Assembly (NCBI RefSeq): GCF_965223285.1
Contig: NZ_OZ244997.1
Coordinates: 5,642,001-5,706,000 of the forward strand
Length of the DNA stretch: 64,000 nucleotides
Reading direction: 5' to 3'
Origin: Leptofilum sp965223285
GTDB taxonomy: Bacteria > Chloroflexota > Anaerolineae > Promineifilales > Promineifilaceae
Below, one piece after another: positions 1 to 7,506 of the stretch (within the stretch, counting starts at the first letter, position 1; each line of letters starts with the position of its first letter). Both the position numbers and the translations under genes were made by a program. Under the pieces are notes generated by a model. That model saw nothing but the letters and a program-made list of their open reading frames with translations, searched no databases and was not told the origin of the DNA.

Positions 1-9
1 AGTGACACG

Positions 10-423
10 GTGAGGGCACCGACCACAGCTAAAAAACTACCTGATTCAACAATGGAAAATTCTCAGATGAAACAACGCTGGATAAATCGGCCGTTTGTGA
101 AAGGCTTCCTGGGTGGTATTGTGACAACAGCCGCTTGTAGTTTATCAATGCCCTTTTCTGAACGCTTTGAACCCAGTATAGATGCTTCTGCAAGCAGCTT
201 TTTTCTCGAAGTCCTCGTTTATGCAGGGATACCGCTAGGAATATTGCTTGCGGTTGGTTGGCTTGCCAATAAGGCATTAAGTCACTTTGACTTTGAAGGA
301 TTTAGGATTAGTGAAGAATTTCAAGCGAAAGGATTCCTGGGTTATGTGGTTGGTGGATTTGTTTATTTCATAGCTTCCATGATGACTTTGCTCTTGATTA
401 GAATTCTAACACGAGCATTTTAA
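10..423 (+). CDS. Small membrane protein of unknown function (possibly 5'-truncated)
   Basis: I do not recognise this protein of up to 137 aa. It has a basic N-terminus, a hydrophobic segment around residues 34-48, a strong one around 66-85 and another around 108-132, so it is probably a 2-3 pass membrane protein. The frame stays open to the left edge (the codons before position 10 are sense), so the gene may begin upstream of the window. Internal ATGs at 52 and 67 are alternatives, and none of the candidates has a clear Shine-Dalgarno. It ends 19 nt before the formate dehydrogenase Fe-S subunit and reads the same way, but nothing in it suggests a role in that enzyme. Confidence 0.55.
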   Translation: MRAPTTAKKLPDSTMENSQMKQRWINRPFVKGFLGGIVTTAACSLSMPFSERFEPSIDASASSFFLEVLVYAGIPLGILLAVGWLANKALSHFDFEGFRISEEFQAKGFLGYVVGGFVYFIASMMTLLLIRILTRAF

Positions 424-442
424 GAAAATTTTGGAGAACAGT

Positions 443-1138
443 ATGAGTGATACCGTAACGTTGACAATTGATGGTCAAGAAGTGACCGTTGCCAAAGGCG
501 CAACGATTTTAGATGCGGCCGCCCAAATCGGCATTGAGATTCCCGTCATTTGTTACCATCCACACTTGACGGCAAATGGTTTATGCCGCATCTGCTCGGT
601 GGATGCCGGGCATCGGGTGCAGTTGGCCGCTTGCGTGACCGATTGCGCCGATGGCATGGAAATTGTCACTAACTCCGAGGACGTGCAACGGGGGCGGCGC
701 ACTATTCTGGAAATGTTGGCCTCAACGGTAAATGTGGACGAATCCCCAGAAATTCTCGACTTGATGGATAGCTACGAAGCAGAACCGCTCCGGTTTGCCG
801 ATGCCGCACCGCGCACAGCACCCGTTTACGACGACAATCCATTTTATTTGCGGGATTACAACCAGTGCATCAACTGCTGGCGGTGTGTGCAGGTTTGCGC
901 CGACGACGCCCAATTTGCCTTTGCCCTCAGCTTTGACGGCCGTGGCTACGAAACCCAAATTGGCACCTTCAACGGCAACGGCATGATGGACACGACCTGC
1001 GTCTTTTGCGGCCAATGTGTGGGTGTTTGCCCCACAGGCGCGCTCAAACCAAAGCGTCAGGCATTGTTGGAGCAAGGAACCGATCCAGACTCCATTTTTG
1101 AGCAAACGCGGCGCAAGCGAAAGAGAAAGAAGAAATGA
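443..1138 (+). CDS. Formate dehydrogenase iron-sulfur subunit (2Fe-2S plus two 4Fe-4S ferredoxin domains)
   Basis: A 231-aa electron-transfer protein resembling the N-terminal ferredoxin part of FdhA/NuoG/HoxU. Residues 1-75 form a plant-type 2Fe-2S domain with ligands C37, C48, C51 and C64. Near residues 140-195 lie two 4Fe-4S motifs, CINCWRCVQVC and CVFCGQCVGVCP. The His-Cys3 cluster found between these domains in NuoG and many FdhA proteins is absent, replaced by an acidic linker. The last ~10 residues are a Lys/Arg tail. The ATG at 443 is chosen because GGAGA lies 6 nt upstream; a TTG at 431 has no ribosome site. The stop overlaps the next start (ATGA). It probably carries electrons from the catalytic subunit encoded at 2053 to NAD or ferredoxin. 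Confidence 0.85.
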   Translation: MSDTVTLTIDGQEVTVAKGATILDAAAQIGIEIPVICYHPHLTANGLCRICSVDAGHRVQLAACVTDCADGMEIVTNSEDVQRGRRTILEMLASTVNVDESPEILDLMDSYEAEPLRFADAAPRTAPVYDDNPFYLRDYNQCINCWRCVQVCADDAQFAFALSFDGRGYETQIGTFNGNGMMDTTCVFCGQCVGVCPTGALKPKRQALLEQGTDPDSIFEQTRRKRKRKKK

Positions 1139-1617
1139 GTCAGGAGAATCAGCAACTCATCCGCACTTTTTACACCGCTTTTCAGCAGCGGGATTACGCC
1201 GCCATGAACGCTTGCTATCATCCCGATATTCACTTTTCTGACCCGGCGTTTGGTAATTTGCATGGCAAGCAGGCCATGGCGATGTGGCACATGCTGTGCG
1301 AGCGGGGCGAGGATTTGCAGATCACCTTCCGCGATGTGCTGGCGACGCAAAACAGTGGTCAGGCACATTGGGAAGCGATTTACACGTTTTCCACCGGGCG
1401 CAAGGTGCATAATCGCATTGAGGCAAATTTTGACTTTGCTGATGGGTTAATAATCCGGCACGCGGACGAGTTTGACTTTTATCGCTGGATGCGGATGGCG
1501 TTGGGGTTGCCGGGCACATTGGCTGGCTGGACGCCCATGATGCAGAAGAAGGTGAGGGATACGGCCGTTTCTGGTCTTAATAAGTTCATCGCCAACCACC
1601 CGGAGTATCAAGCATGA
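1135..1617 (+). CDS. NTF2-like / SnoaL-like domain protein
   Basis: A 160-aa protein that opens with the pattern of the SnoaL/NTF2 fold: N-terminal helix (IRTFYTAFQQRDYAAMNACYHPDIHFSDP), a GKQAM...W stretch, and a HNRIEANFDFADGLIIRHADEFDFYRWMRMALG strand pair. This fold covers ketosteroid isomerases, cyclases and non-catalytic binding domains, so no reaction can be assigned. It is translationally coupled on both sides by 4-bp ATGA overlaps, between the formate dehydrogenase Fe-S subunit and a cupin. It is therefore certainly in that operon, although such a gene is not a standard formate dehydrogenase component. Confidence 0.8.
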   Translation: MSQENQQLIRTFYTAFQQRDYAAMNACYHPDIHFSDPAFGNLHGKQAMAMWHMLCERGEDLQITFRDVLATQNSGQAHWEAIYTFSTGRKVHNRIEANFDFADGLIIRHADEFDFYRWMRMALGLPGTLAGWTPMMQKKVRDTAVSGLNKFIANHPEYQA

Positions 1618-1967
1618 CATTAGAAGTTTTGCCCGTGAAACGGCCGTCCTGGACACCACTCACCCACGATGGCTGCATCAACGTAGATGTTAAATCCTTG
1701 CTAAAGCTGGAGCATCTCGCTTTGGCAATGTTACGCTTTGATAAAAACGCTACCATCCATGAGCATCCCGCTGACTTTGACGTTGACGTGATTTGCCTGG
1801 GCGGCTCCGGCTTTACCAGCGTCGGCAAAGAGCAATCGCCTATTTATGAGGGTGAGCGGGTGCGCTGGCCTGCTGGCAAGCCCCACCGCCTGTGGACGAC
1901 CGATGATGAAATGCTCACGCTCATGGTTGAGCATATCCAATCGACCAAAACACTTGCTTCAAAATGA
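1614..1967 (+). CDS. Small single-domain cupin protein
   Basis: A 117-aa protein with a one-domain cupin pattern: an HEHPADFDV segment near residues 44-52 supplies likely His/Glu metal ligands, followed by GGSGFTSVG and GERVRWPAGKPHRLWT, the second conserved cupin motif with its Pro-x-x-x-His. Cupins of this size are small-molecule binding proteins, isomerases or dioxygenases; the substrate cannot be read from the sequence. It overlaps the preceding NTF2-like gene by 4 bp and lies 85 nt before the catalytic formate dehydrogenase subunit. A 20-bp perfect palindrome occupies that gap. Confidence 0.8.
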   Translation: MTLEVLPVKRPSWTPLTHDGCINVDVKSLLKLEHLALAMLRFDKNATIHEHPADFDVDVICLGGSGFTSVGKEQSPIYEGERVRWPAGKPHRLWTTDDEMLTLMVEHIQSTKTLASK

Positions 1968-1986
1968 ATTTTAGGTCTAATGGCTC

Positions 1987-2006
1987 AAACCTGTTTAAAC
2001 AGGTTT
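1987..2006. promoter_or_regulatory. 20-bp perfect palindrome upstream of the formate dehydrogenase catalytic gene
   Basis: AAACCTGTTTAAACAGGTTT is a perfect inverted repeat without spacer, 47-66 nt before the ATG at 2053. It lacks a following T-run, so it is not a typical terminator. A dimeric repressor site or an RNA hairpin that sets the expression ratio between the cupin and fdhA are both possible. It could also be part of a dispersed repeat. The role is inference. Confidence 0.4.
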
Positions 2007-2052
2007 CCTGGCTAGGCGTCGAATTCATTCGATGACAGATGGAGGCATTCTG

Positions 2053-4224
2053 ATGATTACACCCGATAAAACAGTCCGAACCACCTGCCCTTACTGCGGT
2101 GTAGGTTGCCAAATGCAGCTGAAGGTGAAAGACGATTACATTTACGCAGTCGAAGCCCCATTTGATGCCGCGCCCAACTACGGCATGTTGTGCGTCAAGG
2201 GGCGATTTGGCACGGATTATGTCAAGCATCCCGGCCGGGTAAAAACGCCGCTCATCCGGGCTAATCGGGACGAGGGGCGCAGTGCCAAGCCTGTTTGGCG
2301 GGAAGCCACTTGGGATGAAGCCCTGGACTATGTGGCAGACAATCTGGCTCGCATCGCTCAAGAAAGCGGCGGCGACGCCATTGCCAGCTATGCCAGTGCC
2401 AAAGCCACTAATGAAGACAACTACATCTTCCAAAAGGTGATGCGGGCGTTGATTCGCACCAACAACGTGGATCACTGTGCCCGGCTGTGCCACGCGGGCT
2501 CTGTGACGGGCTTACAGCTTTCGATTGGCTCCAGTGCCATGTCAAACTCCATTGCCGAAATGGAAAATTTGGAGGCCTTTATCGTGACGGGCTCCAACAC
2601 GACCGAAACCCATCCCGTGATTTCAAATTTCCTCAAGAAAGCGGTGCGTAAAAATGGCGCCAAGCTGATTGTGGTTGATCCGCGCCGCATTGAGATGACC
2701 GCTTTTTCTACCGTCTGGCTGCGCCAAAATCCGGGTACGGATGTGGCCGTCTTCCAGGCGATGGCGCATGTGGTGGTGAAAGAAAAGTTGTATGATGAGG
2801 AATTTATTGCCGAGCGAACGGAGGGCTTTAACGATTATTTAGAATCGCTGGAGGAATTTACGCCAGAGTGGGCAGAAACGGTAAGCGGCGTGCCTGCCGA
2901 TGATATTCGGCAAGCAGCCCGAATTTATGCCAAAGCAGAACGTGCCTCGATTTATTGGGGGATGGGCATTAGCCAAAGCACCCACGGCACGGATAACACG
3001 CTGTCGCTGGTGAATTTGGCGATGATGTGTGGCCATGTGGGCAAAGCTGGCACGGGGGTTAATCCGCTGCGGGGCCAGAACAACGTGCAGGGCTGCTCCG
3101 ACAGCGGCGGCTTGCCCAACGTCTTTACCGCGTACCAAAATGTAGCTGATCCAGAAACGAAGGCGAAGTTTGAACAGTTTTGGGGTACACAGCTAAACCC
3201 GGAACCAGGGCTGACGGCCACGGAGATGGTGACTGGTGCGTTGCATGGTTCCGTGCGGGGCATGTTTGTCCTGGGTGAAAACCCAATGATGAGTGAGCCA
3301 AATCAGCACCACACGCGCCATTCGCTGGAGCAGCTAGACTTTATGGTGTGCCAGGACATTTTCATCAACGAGACGGGCGAAATGGCGGACGTGATTTTGC
3401 CTGCCACCAGTTTTGCGGAGAAGGATGGCACGTTTACAAACACAGACAGGCGGGTGCAGCGGTGCCGCACGGCCGTTCCCCCCGTAGGCAATTCACGAGC
3501 AGATTGGGACATTTTGTGTGACTTGGGTCGCCGCATTGAGCAGCGGCTGGGGCTGGAACTGAGCAATGGCTTCGACTTTAACCATCCCAGCGAGATTTGG
3601 GAAGAGATGCGCCAGCTAACGCCCGACTTCTGGGGCATTGATTATGATCGGCTTGAGCGCGAGGGCGGCGTTCATTGGCCGTGTCCCAGCTTCGACCATC
3701 CCGGTACGCCATTTTTGTTTGCCGATGGCTTTCCGCGAGGGCGGGGCAAGTTCTGGGAAGTGGAATACGGCACGGATTCGGAACAGCCAGATGCAGACTA
3801 TCCGTTTAATCTCAGTACCGGGCGCGTGCTTTACCATTGGAGTGGCAGCACGATGACGGGGCGTTCCTCGCTAGAAAATGTGTACCCAGAGGCGACCTGC
3901 GAGATGCACCCGGAGGATGCGGAAGAGATGGGGCTAGAGACTGGCGATTGGGTGACGGTTGCTTCCAGACGTGGGGAAATTACTTTACGGTTATTAGTCA
4001 CAGAACGCTCATTGCCCAAAACGATTTTTGTACCTTTCCACTTTGCTGAGGCGGCCGCCAATTTGCTGACGCTAGACCGGGTGGATGAACGAGCCAAAAT
4101 ACCGGATTACAAGAACACGGCCGTTCGCATTCAAAAAACCAGCACCCCTGAGGGTTGGGACGAAGGGTACGAAAAACCGCTGTTTGACCGAGGGGCTATC
4201 AAAGACCCTGTGCAAATTCATTAG
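2053..4224 (+). CDS. fdhA: Formate dehydrogenase catalytic subunit (Mo/W-bis-MGD, Cys type)
   Basis: A 723-aa member of the molybdopterin oxidoreductase family. The N-terminal 4Fe-4S site is CPYCGVGC (C12, C15, C19) with a fourth Cys in NYGMLCVKG. The active-site stretch is VDHCARLCHAGSV: Cys146 replaces the selenocysteine of E. coli FdhF (Sec140) and is followed by the conserved His. The bis-MGD cofactor-binding regions and the C-terminal molybdopterin-dinucleotide domain (from about residue 575, LSTGRVLYHWSGSTMTGRS) are present. Expected reaction: formate oxidation to CO2, or the reverse. The domain that other FdhA proteins carry at the N-terminus is encoded separately at 443. The ATG at 2053 is chosen over 2032 because GGAGG sits 7 nt upstream. 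Confidence 0.93.
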   Translation: MITPDKTVRTTCPYCGVGCQMQLKVKDDYIYAVEAPFDAAPNYGMLCVKGRFGTDYVKHPGRVKTPLIRANRDEGRSAKPVWREATWDEALDYVADNLARIAQESGGDAIASYASAKATNEDNYIFQKVMRALIRTNNVDHCARLCHAGSVTGLQLSIGSSAMSNSIAEMENLEAFIVTGSNTTETHPVISNFLKKAVRKNGAKLIVVDPRRIEMTAFSTVWLRQNPGTDVAVFQAMAHVVVKEKLYDEEFIAERTEGFNDYLESLEEFTPEWAETVSGVPADDIRQAARIYAKAERASIYWGMGISQSTHGTDNTLSLVNLAMMCGHVGKAGTGVNPLRGQNNVQGCSDSGGLPNVFTAYQNVADPETKAKFEQFWGTQLNPEPGLTATEMVTGALHGSVRGMFVLGENPMMSEPNQHHTRHSLEQLDFMVCQDIFINETGEMADVILPATSFAEKDGTFTNTDRRVQRCRTAVPPVGNSRADWDILCDLGRRIEQRLGLELSNGFDFNHPSEIWEEMRQLTPDFWGIDYDRLEREGGVHWPCPSFDHPGTPFLFADGFPRGRGKFWEVEYGTDSEQPDADYPFNLSTGRVLYHWSGSTMTGRSSLENVYPEATCEMHPEDAEEMGLETGDWVTVASRRGEITLRLLVTERSLPKTIFVPFHFAEAAANLLTLDRVDERAKIPDYKNTAVRIQKTSTPEGWDEGYEKPLFDRGAIKDPVQIH

Positions 4225-4230
4225 AAATTA

Positions 4231-4289
4231 GCCACAGAGAACACAGAGTTTTTAGAGGTTTTCTCTTTTTTCTCTTTTTTCTCTGTGGC
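4231..4289. repeat. Family A hairpin repeat (GCCACAGAG...CTCTGTGGC)
   Basis: GCCACAGAGAA (4231-4241) and its exact complement TTCTCTGTGGC (4279-4289) bracket a pyrimidine-rich loop. An internal second half-repeat, CACAGAG, lies at 4242-4248. It fills most of the gap between the formate dehydrogenase gene and the SDR gene. The same unit recurs in at least six other intergenic gaps of the window. It may double as an RNA hairpin or transcription terminator. Confidence 0.75.
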
Positions 4290-4310
4290 AAAAAATGGAA
4301 CTTCTTTAGC

Positions 4311-5102
4311 ATGGAACTTGGACTAAAAAACAAAGTGATCATGGTGGAGGCAGCCAGCAAGGGGCTGGGCTTTGGCATTGCCCAGGCCGTGGCGCAGGAA
4401 GGCGCGCGCGTTTCCATTGGCAGCCGCACCGAGGCAGACATTTTAGCGGCGGCCGACACCCTGCGCCGCGAAACCGGAGCCGAAACGCTGGGTAGCGTGC
4501 TTGATGCGCGGGATGCGGCTTCCATTAGCAACTGGGTCGAGACAACCGTTGCCAAATTTGGTGGTGTGGATGGGCTGGTGGTGAATGCAGGCGGCCCACC
4601 AGCCGGAGGTTTTGACGATTTTGATGATGCCGCCTGGCAAGCTGCTTTTGAACTAACGATGATGAGCAGCGTGCGGATGATTCGAGCCGTACTGCCTCAC
4701 CTGCGGGCGCGGGGCGGTGGCTCGATTTTAGCCGTTACCTCCTCCTCGGTGAAGGAGCCAATTGATATTTTGCTGCTGTCTAACGTGATGCGCTCTGGGG
4801 TGGTGAGCTTGCTAAAGAGCTTGTCACGAGAGCTGGCTCCAGAGCAAATTCGAGTGAACAATTTGGTGCCTGGGCGCATTTTGACGGATCGGGTGAAGTC
4901 GCTGGATACCATAGGAGCAAAAAGCAGTGGGCGTAGCGTGGCGGAGCAGCAGGCGATGCAGGAAGCGCAAATTCCGTGGGGTCGGTACGGCACGATTGAG
5001 GAGTTTGGCAAGGCGGGGGCGTTTTTGCTGTCGGAGGCGGCCAGCTACATTACGGGGGAGACGTTGATTGTGGATGGCGGGGCGATGAAGACGGTTTGGT
5101 AA
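4311..5102 (+). CDS. Atypical short-chain dehydrogenase/reductase (SDR) family protein
   Basis: A 263-aa Rossmann protein with clear SDR landmarks: an altered nucleotide loop EAASKGLGFG near residues 12-22 (normally TGxxxGIG), NAGGP near 90, catalytic-type serines in AVTSSSV near 142, and PGRILTDRV near 186. The C-terminus VDGGAMKTVW is typical of 3-oxoacyl-ACP reductase-like SDRs. The usual YxxxK catalytic pair aligns with SNVMR, so both the Tyr and the Lys are replaced. A known divergent SDR subgroup shows this pattern. The reaction, if any, is unknown. It lies 49 nt before an enoyl-CoA hydratase gene, which suggests acyl-CoA metabolism. Confidence 0.85.
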   Translation: MELGLKNKVIMVEAASKGLGFGIAQAVAQEGARVSIGSRTEADILAAADTLRRETGAETLGSVLDARDAASISNWVETTVAKFGGVDGLVVNAGGPPAGGFDDFDDAAWQAAFELTMMSSVRMIRAVLPHLRARGGGSILAVTSSSVKEPIDILLLSNVMRSGVVSLLKSLSRELAPEQIRVNNLVPGRILTDRVKSLDTIGAKSSGRSVAEQQAMQEAQIPWGRYGTIEEFGKAGAFLLSEAASYITGETLIVDGGAMKTVW

Positions 5103-5151
5103 TGGTTAATGGTGAATTGTAAACGGTTAATTGTTAATTGTCGGGGGTGTT

Positions 5152-5931
5152 GTGAGTGAGATTACGGTAAGGCAGCATGATGGGGTATTAACGGTGGCGT
5201 TGGATAGGCCAGCGGTGCATAATGCGCTGACGCCGACGATGATTGGGGAGCTAACGGCCGTATTCCAAACAATCCCTTCCCAAGATGATGTGCGAGTAGT
5301 GGTGCTGACTGGCAACGGCCGTTCCTTTTGTGCGGGGGCCGATTTAGGCTTCATGCGGGCGGCGGCCGATTATACTTTTGCCGAAAATGTGCAGGATGGC
5401 GAAGGGATTTTTGACCTGATGCTGGCGATTGAGCAATGTCCACGCCCGGTGATTGGCCGGATCAATGGGGCGGCGATTGGTGGCGGTGTGGGGTTAGTCA
5501 GCTGCTGCGACATCGTGGTGGCGGTAGATCGCGCCAAGTTTGGCTTTAGCGAGACGCGGCTGGGCATTGTGCCTGCGGTTATCTCACCGTTTGTGGTGGG
5601 TAAGATTGGGGTGGGCAATGCGCGTGAACTGTTTTTGACGGGAGAGCGGTTTGATGCGGCCAAGGCACAACAAATTGGGTTAGTAAATCACGTAGTGGCA
5701 GAAGCAGCGTTGGATACGGCCGTCTCCGAACGTGTCCAGCAACTGTTGCAAGCTGCCCCCGGTGCCCAAGCTGCTGCCAAAGAACTCATTCGCCAGGTGG
5801 CTTACCAGCCCAAAGCGGCAATGCGCGGCTACACATCGGAACTGATCGCCAGCCTGCGCGACAGCGCCGAGGGCCGAGAGGGGATGAGTTCTTTTTTGGA
5901 AAAGCGCAAGCCTTGGTGGCAGGAGTCGTAA
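5152..5931 (+). CDS. Enoyl-CoA hydratase/isomerase family protein
   Basis: A 259-aa crotonase-fold protein. Landmarks are the oxyanion segment SFCAGADLGFM near residue 60, GRINGAAIGGGVGLVSCCDIVVA near 105 and FSETRLGIVPAVISPFV near 137. The C-terminal helix ending FLEKRKPWW is typical of enoyl-CoA or methylglutaconyl-CoA hydratases. It likely hydrates an enoyl-CoA in fatty-acid or branched-chain amino-acid degradation; the exact substrate is not determinable. The GTG at 5152 is preferred because GGGGG lies 4 nt upstream; the longer TTG-initiated frame has no ribosome site. The next gene starts 1 nt after its stop, so the two are co-transcribed. Confidence 0.9.
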   Translation: MSEITVRQHDGVLTVALDRPAVHNALTPTMIGELTAVFQTIPSQDDVRVVVLTGNGRSFCAGADLGFMRAAADYTFAENVQDGEGIFDLMLAIEQCPRPVIGRINGAAIGGGVGLVSCCDIVVAVDRAKFGFSETRLGIVPAVISPFVVGKIGVGNARELFLTGERFDAAKAQQIGLVNHVVAEAALDTAVSERVQQLLQAAPGAQAAAKELIRQVAYQPKAAMRGYTSELIASLRDSAEGREGMSSFLEKRKPWWQES

Positions 5932-5932
5932 A

Positions 5933-6739
5933 ATGACGGAAACGGCCGTTGTTCAAAAATCACCCCATCCCTTTACAAAAAAAATCCTGATTGAAAATTT
6001 ACATGCAATTGGTTTACGACCAGGTATGACTGTGCTGGTGCATTCTAGCATGAGCAAAATTGGATTTGTGCCGGGTGGGCCTGTAACGGTGATTCAGGCA
6101 TTGATGGAACTGCTAACGGAACGAGGTACCTTGATTATGCCCACCCACACCGCTGGCTATTCAGACCCAGCACCTTGGCGCAATCCGCCCGTTCCTGAAG
6201 CGTGGCACCAAATTATTCGGGATGAGATGCCTGCTTATGACCCGCAACTGACGCCTACCCGCATGATGGGCGCAATTCCTGAGTTATTCCGCACCTGGCC
6301 CGGCGTATACCGTAGCAGCCATCCCCATGACTCGTTTGCGGCGTGGGGCCAGCATGCCCTCACGGTCATTGAAAACCATGCACTTTCGTTGGGAATGGGG
6401 GAAGATTCACCGCTGGCTCGGCTGTACGATTTAGACGGTTACGTGTTGCTGTTGGGCGTGGGGTACGGTAACAACACCTCGTTCCATTTGTCCGAAGTTC
6501 GTGCCAACATTCGTAAAGTGGTGAAGCAAGGCGCACCTATCTGGTTAAACGGCCGTCGCGTTTGGCAATGGTTCGATGATTTGGATTACGATGACGATTG
6601 CTTCCCCGAAATAGGTGCGGAGCTAGAGAAAACGCATCCCGTACAGATTGGCAAGGTAGGGTTGGCTGAATGTCGGTTGTTTCACCAGAAAACAGCCGTC
6701 GATTTTGCGACTGAGTGGCTGCAAGATCAGGCTCGCTAA
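5933..6739 (+). CDS. AAC(3)-family acetyl-CoA-dependent N-acetyltransferase
   Basis: A 268-aa member of the aminoglycoside 3-N-acetyltransferase fold (antibiotic_NAT). Characteristic segments are VLVHSSMSKIGFVPGG near residue 32, GTLIMPTHT near 63, TPTRMMGAIPELFRTWPGVYRSSHPHDSFAAWG near 100-130 and LLGVGYGNNTSFHLSEVRA near 180. The HPHDS motif includes the His commonly implicated in catalysis. Chromosomal members often have non-antibiotic roles, so real aminoglycoside resistance is not implied. Its start lies 1 nt after the enoyl-CoA hydratase stop. Confidence 0.9.
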   Translation: MTETAVVQKSPHPFTKKILIENLHAIGLRPGMTVLVHSSMSKIGFVPGGPVTVIQALMELLTERGTLIMPTHTAGYSDPAPWRNPPVPEAWHQIIRDEMPAYDPQLTPTRMMGAIPELFRTWPGVYRSSHPHDSFAAWGQHALTVIENHALSLGMGEDSPLARLYDLDGYVLLLGVGYGNNTSFHLSEVRANIRKVVKQGAPIWLNGRRVWQWFDDLDYDDDCFPEIGAELEKTHPVQIGKVGLAECRLFHQKTAVDFATEWLQDQAR

Positions 6740-6827
6740 TATTATGCGAGATGGATCGTGACAAATTGCTTCTACATTGAGAAACAGTGTTCAATTTATA
6801 AAAACTGTTATTTATAGGAGTAAAGAG

Positions 6828-7334
6828 ATGAAATACGTTCCGCCAATTATTGCTTTTTTGGCGTTGTTATTTGTGATGGCTTTGCCACAACAGCGGGTTC
6901 AGGGGGCTGGCGACATGGTTGAGACGATTCCCCAGAAGCCAGATGCCCCCGTTGCAGTTACCTCTACCCCCACGCCGATTGTGACGGCAACGGCCGTTCC
7001 TAACAGCACCCCCACACCCCCGCCAAACCCTCAATTGGCGTGTTTGCGCATTAATTTTGAGGTGAGCGGCGATGTGGCTCAAGCAGGAACCTATGAAGTG
7101 CGGGAGGTAGGCGGCCGTTCTCTGGCAAGTTGGTCTGCTCAAGCCGGTTGGCAAGATAGTGGCTGGATTCGCAACCTGGAGATTTCCTTTGATGCCGTGC
7201 ATGTTCGCGTTATTTTCCACCCGACGGATGGCTCACCGAACGTAACCATGTCCATTTACAACCCGGCACCGGGCACGGAGTATGGCTGGGTGGCACGCGG
7301 CATGTGCCATGCTGTGGAGGTTGGTTGGCCGTAG
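6828..7334 (+). CDS. Small exported protein of unknown function
   Basis: A 168-aa protein. Residues 1-28 are a Sec-type signal peptide (basic start MKYVPP, hydrophobic core AFLALLFVMAL, cleavage likely after QGA). A Pro/Thr-rich low-complexity linker follows (VTSTPTPIVTATAVPNSTPTPPP, residues ~45-67), then a compact domain with two cysteines that could form a disulfide. The C-terminal domain looks beta-rich (GTYEVREVGGRSLASWSAQAGWQDSGWIRNLEISFDAVHVRVIF). I do not recognise it. AGGAG lies 7 nt before the ATG at 6828, which excludes the longer frame. The Pro/Thr linker resembles that of the kinase at 12268. Confidence 0.75.
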   Translation: MKYVPPIIAFLALLFVMALPQQRVQGAGDMVETIPQKPDAPVAVTSTPTPIVTATAVPNSTPTPPPNPQLACLRINFEVSGDVAQAGTYEVREVGGRSLASWSAQAGWQDSGWIRNLEISFDAVHVRVIFHPTDGSPNVTMSIYNPAPGTEYGWVARGMCHAVEVGWP

Positions 7335-7375
7335 GTCGGTGTTCAGCAATCGGTGATTTGGTAAGTCAGTTTTGG

Positions 7376-7430
7376 CTCCCGCGGGTTTATGGTAGAGTTG
7401 TGCAGCTACTAAATATCTGCGGGAGTTTTT
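7376..7430 (+). terminator. Probable rho-independent terminator
   Basis: CTCCCGC (7376-7382) pairs exactly with GCGGGAG (7419-7425), which is followed by TTTTT. The loop is long (36 nt), so strength is uncertain. It separates the exported-protein gene from accC. Confidence 0.45.
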
Positions 7431-7471
7431 GCTGCATGAGAATCAGATGATTTAGTTTCTATCTCTTAAAA

Positions 7472-7489
7472 CTCTGTATCCTCTGTGGC
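7472..7489. repeat. Family A half-element upstream of accC
   Basis: CTCTGTATCCTCTGTGGC is the right half of the GCCACAGAG repeat family, here without its left arm. It lies 18 nt before the accC start. Confidence 0.55.
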
Positions 7490-7506
7490 TTATCAAAAGA
7501 AAATTT

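Noticed and set aside
5103..5150. Short tandem-like GTTAATTGT units between the SDR and enoyl-CoA hydratase genes
   Set aside because: Only a few AT-rich imperfect units; no evidence that they are more than spacer slippage.
5933..6739. Antibiotic resistance island suggested by AAC(3)-, APH- and Pat-like genes and TerC
   Set aside because: The genes are scattered, on different strands, carry the host ACGGCCGT signature and are not near the insertion sequences. They look like ordinary chromosomal family members.
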